27,903 bases of DNA, from NCBI RefSeq assembly GCF_946480185.1, contig NZ_CAMLIG010000042.1, positions 1-27,903 of the forward strand, in the 5' to 3' direction. A program made the translations under genes and the position numbers. Positions within the stretch are counted from its first letter, which is position 1, and every line of letters begins with the position of its first letter. The stretch is from an uncultured Pedobacter sp. GTDB taxonomy: Bacteria; Bacteroidota; Bacteroidia; Sphingobacteriales; Sphingobacteriaceae. This document shows, in pieces, positions 22,983 to 27,903 of the stretch. Below the pieces are notes generated by a model. It was not told the DNA's origin. It ran no database searches and saw only the letters and a program-made list of their open reading frames with translations.

Positions 22983-25900
22983 CTTTTTCGGCTAATTTAA
23001 TTTCTCTGTCGGCTTTTTCTGCTCTGGTTTCTTTGTGTTCTTTAGACCAATAGGAGTAAATTGCTGGAATTACAAATAAGGTTAGTAATAAGGAAAATAA
23101 TGTTCCTCCAATAATTACCGTTCCCATACTCATTCTGCTTTTTGCAGCTGCGCCCAAAGCCATTGCAATAGGTAATGCACCCAAAGCAATTGCCAAACTG
23201 GTCATTAAAATCGGACGTAATCTCGATACAGCAGACTCTCTTATAGCTTGGGCAACTGGTATGCCTTTTTCTTTTAGTTGGTTGGCAAATTCAACAATTA
23301 AAATACCATTTTTAGTTACCAAACCAATTAACATAATGGTTCCAATTTGGCTAAATATATTCCATGATTGGCCAAATAGCCATAAGGAGAAGAAAGCACC
23401 CGCAACAGCCATTGGCACAGTTAAAATGATAATAACCGGATCAATAAAGCTTTCAAACTGCGCAGCCAAAATTAAGTAAACAAGCAATAAGGCCAAGCCG
23501 AAGGCAAAAGATGTGTTAGAGCTACTTTCTGCAAAATCTCTGGATTCTCCGGCTAAATCCGCAGAAAAACTGTCGTCCAATATTTTAGCTTGTGCAGCTT
23601 TCATGGCGTCAATACCATCGCCAATTGATTTTCCTGATACAACTGCTGCTGAAACCGTTGCAGAAACAAACCTGTTATTTCTGAAAAGTTGTGGCGGACT
23701 GCTTTTCTCTTCTACTTTTACAAGGTTATCTAACTGTATTAGTTTGCCAGCGTTATTTCTTACGTAAATAGAACTTAAATCATAAGGATCATTACGCTTG
23801 TTAATATAAAACTGGCCAATTACTTGGTATTGCTTGCCGTCCATTGTAAAGTAAGCAAACCTTTGTCCGCTTAAAGAAAGCTGTAAAGTTTGTGCAACAT
23901 CTAAAACAGAAACACCTAAATCTTGTGCTTTGTTTCTGTCAATAGAAACATAAAGTTCGGGCTTGTTGAATTTTAGGTTTACATCTGTATTGGTGAATAT
24001 TGGGTTTTTGCCAATTTCGTCCATAAACAAGGGCAACTTTTCTCGCAGTTTTTCAAAATTTGGTGCTTGTATTACAAATTGGATAGGAAGCCCTCTTGAT
24101 CTGCCAACAGATATGGTTGGTTGCTGCAAAACAAAGGCTTTGGCACCATTTAATTTTTTCAAATCCTTTGTTAGCTTAGTTGCTATTTCATTCTGTGATC
24201 TATTACGCTGGTCTGGATCTTTTAATTTAATTCTAAAGAACCCTGTATTTGATGCACCCGAGCCTGAATAGCCTGGAGCGGTAAGTGATATCTCAGCAGA
24301 TTTTTCTGGGATAGAATCCTGAATAAGTTTATTTACTTGGTTCATGTAAGCATCCGTATATTCAAAGGATGAACCTTCTGGAGCTGTAATGTTTACAGTA
24401 AGGGCGCTTCTATCATCTAAGGGCGAGGTTTCTTTAGGCAGTATTTTCCAGAATAAAACAATCAAACCCACACAAATAATCACAATAGGAAAAGCCAGCC
24501 ATCTTTTATTTAAAAATTTCTCCAGCTTTTCATGATAACTGCTGTTCATTTTCTCAAAAAACGGTTCGGTTTTAATGTAGAATTTAGATTTTTTTGTTCC
24601 CTTGATTAGGTAAGCATTTAGCATCGGCGTAAGCGTTAAAGAAACAAAAGCCGAAATAAGTACTGCCGCACCAATTACAATTCCAAACTCCCTAAACAAG
24701 CGCCCTACAAAGCCTTCTAAAAATATAACGGGTAAAAATACAGCAGCAAGGGTTATTGAAATAGAAATTACCGCAAAAAATATCTCGTTAGAACCTTTAA
24801 TCGCAGCCTCAAATGGCGACATTCCTTCTTCCACTTTTTTATAGATGTTTTCGGTTACTACAATTCCATCATCCACAACAAGTCCGGTGGCCAGCACTAT
24901 AGCTAGCAAGGTGAGTACATTGATGGAAAAACCACACAAATACATGATAAAAAACGTTGCAACTAAAGAAACCGGAATATCAATTAACGGCCTAAACGCA
25001 ATGCTCCAGTCTCTAAAGAAAAGGTATATGATTATGATTACCAATAAAATAGCTATCCCCAAAGTTTCTGCCACTTCAAGTACAGATCTTTTTATAAAAG
25101 TAGTATCATCTAACGCAATATTTAATTTGAAATCAGGTGGTAATTCTTTTTTTAGCTCATCATAACGTTTGTAAAACTCGTTTGCAATATCAATATAATT
25201 TGCGCCCGGCTGAGGGACAATAGCTGTTGCAACCATTGGCGTAACGTTAGAACGCAAACTAGTCTCTAGATTTTCGGGACCTAATTCTGCATAACCAACA
25301 TCTTTTAACCTAATGATATTTAAGCCGTCGTTTTTGACGATAAGGTTATTAAACTGATCTGGATTTGCTAGGTTACCAACTGTTTTAACTGTTAATTCCG
25401 TGTTTTCGCCGGTGATTTTTCCAGACGGAAGTTCAACATTTTGTTGGTCCAAAGCGTTTTTAACATCAAGTGGCGTTAACGCGTAGGAGGCCAATTTATC
25501 TGGATCAAGCCAAATACGCATGGAATATTTCTTTTGCCCCCAAATTTGTACTGAGGCAACACCGGGAATGGTTTGTAAGCGCTGTCCAATTACATTTTCA
25601 GCATAATCGCTCAGTTCCATAATATTACGCTTATTACTTTGGATAGTCATAGATATAATAGAACTTGAATTGGCATCAGCCTTTGAAACAACCGGCAAAC
25701 CATCAATGTCTTTCGGCAACGCTCTGGATGCCTGCGATACTTTGTCCCTTACATCATTTGCCGCTTCCTCAAGGTTTTTGCTCAAATTAAACTCAATTGT
25801 TATTGAACTTGAGCCTTGATTACTAGATGACGAAATGTTTTTTATCCCATCAATCTGGTTGATGTATTTTTCTAAAGGTTCGGTAATTTGCGATTCAATA

Positions 25901-26073
25901 ATGTCTGAGTTTGCACCCGGATAGCTCGTTTTTACCGAAACCACAGGCGGATCAATCGAAGGATATTCCCGTACACCCAAAAACATAAAACCAATTGCAC
26001 CAAAAATTAACAACAAAAGGTTGATAACAATGGCTAAAACAGGTCTTTTAATACTGGTGGTAGATATGCTCAT
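22975..26073 (-). CDS. RND efflux pump inner-membrane permease (HAE-1/AcrB type)
   Basis: 1032 residues, ATG at 26073, the usual length of AcrB/MexB-type pumps. It begins MSISTTSIKRPVLAIVINLLLLIFG, the first transmembrane helix. Two periplasmic loops (about 35-335 and 560-860) and two sets of helices follow. Proton-relay residues are present: D401 and D402 in TM4 (ATGLVVDDGIVVTENIYK) and Lys in TM10 (IGLVTKNGILIVEF). The segment YPGANSDIIESQITEPLEKYINQIDGIK is typical of drug-exporting HAE-1 members, in contrast to metal-exporting HME types. It expels lipophilic or amphipathic compounds using proton influx. It follows the adaptor by 5 bp and overlaps or abuts tolC, so marR, adaptor, pump and tolC are one operon. 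The substrate range cannot be deduced. Confidence 0.97.
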   Translation of the reverse strand: MSISTTSIKRPVLAIVINLLLLIFGAIGFMFLGVREYPSIDPPVVSVKTSYPGANSDIIESQITEPLEKYINQIDGIKNISSSSNQGSSSITIEFNLSKNLEEAANDVRDKVSQASRALPKDIDGLPVVSKADANSSSIISMTIQSNKRNIMELSDYAENVIGQRLQTIPGVASVQIWGQKKYSMRIWLDPDKLASYALTPLDVKNALDQQNVELPSGKITGENTELTVKTVGNLANPDQFNNLIVKNDGLNIIRLKDVGYAELGPENLETSLRSNVTPMVATAIVPQPGANYIDIANEFYKRYDELKKELPPDFKLNIALDDTTFIKRSVLEVAETLGIAILLVIIIIYLFFRDWSIAFRPLIDIPVSLVATFFIMYLCGFSINVLTLLAIVLATGLVVDDGIVVTENIYKKVEEGMSPFEAAIKGSNEIFFAVISISITLAAVFLPVIFLEGFVGRLFREFGIVIGAAVLISAFVSLTLTPMLNAYLIKGTKKSKFYIKTEPFFEKMNSSYHEKLEKFLNKRWLAFPIVIICVGLIVLFWKILPKETSPLDDRSALTVNITAPEGSSFEYTDAYMNQVNKLIQDSIPEKSAEISLTAPGYSGSGASNTGFFRIKLKDPDQRNRSQNEIATKLTKDLKKLNGAKAFVLQQPTISVGRSRGLPIQFVIQAPNFEKLREKLPLFMDEIGKNPIFTNTDVNLKFNKPELYVSIDRNKAQDLGVSVLDVAQTLQLSLSGQRFAYFTMDGKQYQVIGQFYINKRNDPYDLSSIYVRNNAGKLIQLDNLVKVEEKSSPPQLFRNNRFVSATVSAAVVSGKSIGDGIDAMKAAQAKILDDSFSADLAGESRDFAESSSNTSFAFGLALLLVYLILAAQFESFIDPVIIILTVPMAVAGAFFSLWLFGQSWNIFSQIGTIMLIGLVTKNGILIVEFANQLKEKGIPVAQAIRESAVSRLRPILMTSLAIALGALPIAMALGAAAKSRMSMGTVIIGGTLFSLLLTLFVIPAIYSYWSKEHKETRAEKADREIKLAEKDA

Positions 26074-26078
26074 GCTAC

Positions 26079-27152
26079 TTAATTGCTATCTTTGTTTAAC
26101 ATCACTTTAACAGCCAATCCGGGTTTTAATGCCATAATTCCACTTGTAATTACCGTATCGCCTTTACTAATACCGCTAGTTACTAAGAGTTTGTCTGCAG
26201 TTCTAACGTCTGATATGATAGTTACAGGTTGCGCTTTTCCATTTTTTACTACATAAACCTGTTTTCCGTTTAAGATAGGCGTAACCGCCACAGAAGGAAT
26301 CAAAATGGCATCTTTAATGGATTTTAACGCAATATTTACGTTTGCGAAAGTTCCTGGAATAAGGTAATTGTCACTGTTATCAGCTAAAGCTCTAATCACA
26401 AGCGTTCGTGTGTTTACATCAACCGCAGGTTCTTTTGCATAAACCGTAGCCTCAAAAAGTTTAGAAGTGCCTGCAACTGTGAAATTTATTTTTGAACCGT
26501 TACTCACCATTTTACTGTACTTCTCTGGTACCGAAAAAGATATTTTTACCGGATTTACACTTACCAAATTTGCAATGGTTTGAGTTGGCGTAACATAAGC
26601 GCCATTAGACACACTTCGCAGACCGATTGTTCCAGAAAAAGGAGCCCTGATTTCTGTCTTTGCCAACTGCGCCTTTACAAGTTGGGTTTGCGCCTGTAAT
26701 GATTTCAAATCAGCTTCGGCATTATCATATTCTTCTTGACTGATCGCTTCAGATTTCAAGAGTTTTCTTGCTCTATCGGCAACTTCCTTTGATAATTTTT
26801 GTTTGGTAAGCGCCTGTGCATATTGAGCCTGTAATTCGCTGTCATCAATTTTCAATAGCAAACTGCCTTTATTTACAAACGTTCCTTCTTTAAAATTGAT
26901 ACTTTTAATCACTCCCGAAACTTCGCTATGCACTTCAATCTGTTCATTCGCCTCTATACTTCCAGATACATTTACTTCATCAGAAAAAGGTTCTGTTTTG
27001 GCTATTACTCCAGTTACAACAATTGTATTGTCTGCACCTGCTTTAGATGATCCAGCATTACCATTCATTTTTTTGTTGCTTGCAACACGGTGGTAAATAA
27101 GGTAACCCAATAACAAGGCAATAAGGACATAAACAATATATTTTACTTTCAT
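26079..27152 (-). CDS. RND efflux periplasmic adaptor (HlyD/AcrA-type membrane fusion protein)
   Basis: 357 residues, ATG at 27152. An N-terminal membrane anchor (KYIVYVLIALLLGYLIYHR, about 4-23) without a lipobox cysteine suggests anchoring by a helix and not by lipid. Then come the first half of the lipoyl/barrel-sandwich (SGSIEANEQIEVHSEVSGVIKSINFKEGTFVNKGSLLLKID), a helical hairpin (QAQYAQALTKQKLSKEVADRARKL to LKSLQAQTQLVKAQLAKTEIRAPFSGTIG), the beta-barrel (VNPVKISFSVPEKYSKMV onward) and a membrane-proximal domain with IPSVAVTPILNGKQVYVVKNGKA. It links the inner-membrane pump to TolC. It begins 3 bp after marR and ends 5 bp before the pump gene, typical of an operon. High confidence. Confidence 0.96.
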   Translation of the reverse strand: MKVKYIVYVLIALLLGYLIYHRVASNKKMNGNAGSSKAGADNTIVVTGVIAKTEPFSDEVNVSGSIEANEQIEVHSEVSGVIKSINFKEGTFVNKGSLLLKIDDSELQAQYAQALTKQKLSKEVADRARKLLKSEAISQEEYDNAEADLKSLQAQTQLVKAQLAKTEIRAPFSGTIGLRSVSNGAYVTPTQTIANLVSVNPVKISFSVPEKYSKMVSNGSKINFTVAGTSKLFEATVYAKEPAVDVNTRTLVIRALADNSDNYLIPGTFANVNIALKSIKDAILIPSVAVTPILNGKQVYVVKNGKAQPVTIISDVRTADKLLVTSGISKGDTVITSGIMALKPGLAVKVMLNKDSN

Positions 27153-27155
27153 GGT

Positions 27156-27635
27156 TTAAATTTTCGATTTTAGGAAGTTAAGCGTTACAATATGCTCGCT
27201 ACTAATGTTAAGGTTAATTTCTAATTGTTTAATTACAGCTAAAAAAGTTTCTTTATCGCTTTCGTTGATGCCATCAAGAGCAAGTTGATTTGTTTTGATA
27301 AAAGCATCGTTAATTTTAGGAATAAATTGATGGGCTTTCTCTGTTAATTTAATAAAATGCTTTCTTCGGTCTTCATCCGCCGTTTGCCGATAAACCAAAT
27401 CATTTTTAGATAAATAATCAATCATATTTACCACAAAAGACTTATCAACCTTAAAATAATCTGCAAGGTCTTTCTGTGTTAAACTTTCCTTATTTTGGTA
27501 AATGTAGAGCAGAACATAATGGTATCTTTCTAATTCAATATCATGCGTAAAATCCGCAAAGCAACTTAAGTACTTTTTGGTAATCAATAATAAATGGTGG
27601 ATGATAGGCTTTTCTATTGTATCTGTAGCTAACAT
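27156..27635 (-). CDS. MarR-family transcriptional regulator
   Basis: 159 residues, ATG at 27635. The winged-helix core is clear: LTQKDLADYFKVDKSFVVNMIDYLSKNDLV is the recognition-helix region and QTADEDRRKHFIKLTEKA is the wing with the family DxRR signature. Flanking helices (about 1-45 and 115-155) form the dimer interface. MarR proteins are usually repressors relieved by small phenolic or lipophilic ligands. As the first gene of the efflux operon (3 bp before the adaptor), it probably represses its own operon and is induced by pump substrates. Upstream are two inverted repeats sharing the half-site TATAGTT, good candidates for its operator. The ATG is 5 bases from a TAnnTTTG match, so true leader length is uncertain. 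Confidence 0.94.
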   Translation of the reverse strand: MLATDTIEKPIIHHLLLITKKYLSCFADFTHDIELERYHYVLLYIYQNKESLTQKDLADYFKVDKSFVVNMIDYLSKNDLVYRQTADEDRRKHFIKLTEKAHQFIPKINDAFIKTNQLALDGINESDKETFLAVIKQLEINLNISSEHIVTLNFLKSKI

Positions 27636-27655
27636 CTATCAAAAATAATTATTTG

Positions 27656-27691
27656 TTGTATAGTTAGTTGTAGGTATCAACTATATTACAA
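27656..27691. promoter_or_regulatory. Inverted repeat upstream of marR, candidate MarR operator
   Basis: Left arm TTGTATAGTTAGTTG (27656-27670) faces CAACTATATTACAA (27678-27691), an imperfect inverted repeat with a perfect TAGTTG/CAACTA core around seven bases. The half-site TATAGTT (27659-27665) and its inverse AACTATA (27679-27685) are 20 bp centre to centre, about two helical turns. The site lies 21 bp upstream of the marR ATG. Structure is seen; binding is inferred. Confidence 0.55.
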
Positions 27692-27715
27692 TGCAATGAT
27701 TAATTAAATAATTTA

Positions 27716-27748
27716 TATAGTTTAGCTTTAAAAACGTATGAAACTATA
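27716..27748. promoter_or_regulatory. Second inverted repeat with the same half-site, upstream of the M61 gene
   Basis: TATAGTTT (27716-27723) and AAACTATA (27741-27748) are perfect 8-bp inverted arms separated by 17 bases, sharing the TATAGTT half-site of the repeat at 27656-27691. It ends 17 bp before the plus-strand ATG at 27766, so the same regulator might also control the divergent gene. Confidence 0.4.
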
Positions 27749-27765
27749 ACCCTTAAAGGCAAAAT

Positions 27766-27903
27766 ATGTTTATAAAATTACGCTGCTTTATTTTTATTCC
27801 TTTTTTAATTTTTATGAGTACCAGTTCCGAAGCAAAAAATCCGATAAATATAACTTTTGAAGTATCTTTTACCCAGCCCCAAGCTCATTATGCAGATGTT
27901 AAA
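27766..27903 (+). CDS. N-terminal fragment of a probable M61-family (glycyl aminopeptidase) metallopeptidase, cut by the window edge
   Basis: 46 codons from ATG 27766, open to the window end in frame. Residues 1-23 (MFIKLRCFIFIPFLIFMSTSSEA) look like a signal peptide. The mature start NPINITFEVSFTQPQAHYADVK matches the opening beta-strand of M61 peptidases, where a YxVSFPxPQxHYxEV-like stretch begins the N-terminal domain. M61 proteins are typically about 600 residues, often with a PDZ domain; the HExxH zinc site would lie beyond this window. Family assignment rests on about 20 residues and is moderate. It is divergent from marR across a 130-bp control region. Confidence 0.65.
   Translation, partial: MFIKLRCFIFIPFLIFMSTSSEAKNPINITFEVSFTQPQAHYADVK

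Noticed and set aside
27640..27647. TATTTTTG on the minus strand as the marR promoter -7 element
   Set aside because: It matches the consensus but is only 5 bases from the marR ATG, so the message would be nearly leaderless, and no -33 element is suitably placed; it may be chance in AT-rich DNA.

Overview
The window looks like chromosomal DNA from a Bacteroidota, most likely a Sphingobacteriaceae/Pedobacter-type organism. The signs are AT-rich sequence, no clear Shine-Dalgarno motifs, several upstream matches to the Bacteroidota -7 promoter element TAnnTTTG, a large secreted S8 protease with a C-terminal type IX secretion (T9SS) sorting domain, and intergenic dispersed repeats of a kind I associate with this group. 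I see no phage, integrase, transposase, CRISPR, tRNA or rRNA. The genus is an inference.

Layout. 1-9.7 kb: a small flavin-binding split-barrel protein, then a complete RecBCD set on the minus strand in the order recD-recC-recB. Both recBCD junctions are expanded by non-coding DNA: about 310 bp bounded by an exact 22-bp direct repeat between recD and recC, and three 42-bp tandem repeats between recC and recB. 9.7-10.3 kb: a VOC-fold protein and a DUF3820 protein on the plus strand. 10.3-13 kb: a minus-strand envelope-sugar group, kdsD (arabinose-5-phosphate isomerase), manC (GDP-mannose synthesis) and, beyond a hairpin terminator, a GtrA-family membrane protein. 13-16.4 kb: recQ and kdsA on the plus strand, separated by a palindromic dispersed element; kdsA ends in a strong terminator. 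16.5-21.6 kb: on the minus strand, the secreted S8 protease, a BadF-family (N-acetylglucosamine kinase-like) protein and a stand-alone receiver protein one base upstream of it. 21.7-27.6 kb: a compact minus-strand efflux operon, marR-adaptor-RND pump-tolC. 27.77 kb to the end: the start of an M61-type peptidase, divergent from marR across a region holding two inverted repeats of the same 7-bp half-site.

How the genes fit together. RecBCD and RecQ serve double-strand-break repair and recombination. KdsD and KdsA supply two steps of Kdo synthesis, and ManC supplies GDP-mannose for surface glycans. MarR, adaptor, RND and TolC form a complete tripartite pump with its own local regulator. I did not find a clearly new defence or mobile system. 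The most unusual item is the insertion-like element at the recD/recC junction: its flanking 22-bp duplication allows the ancestral, nearly overlapping junction to be reconstructed.
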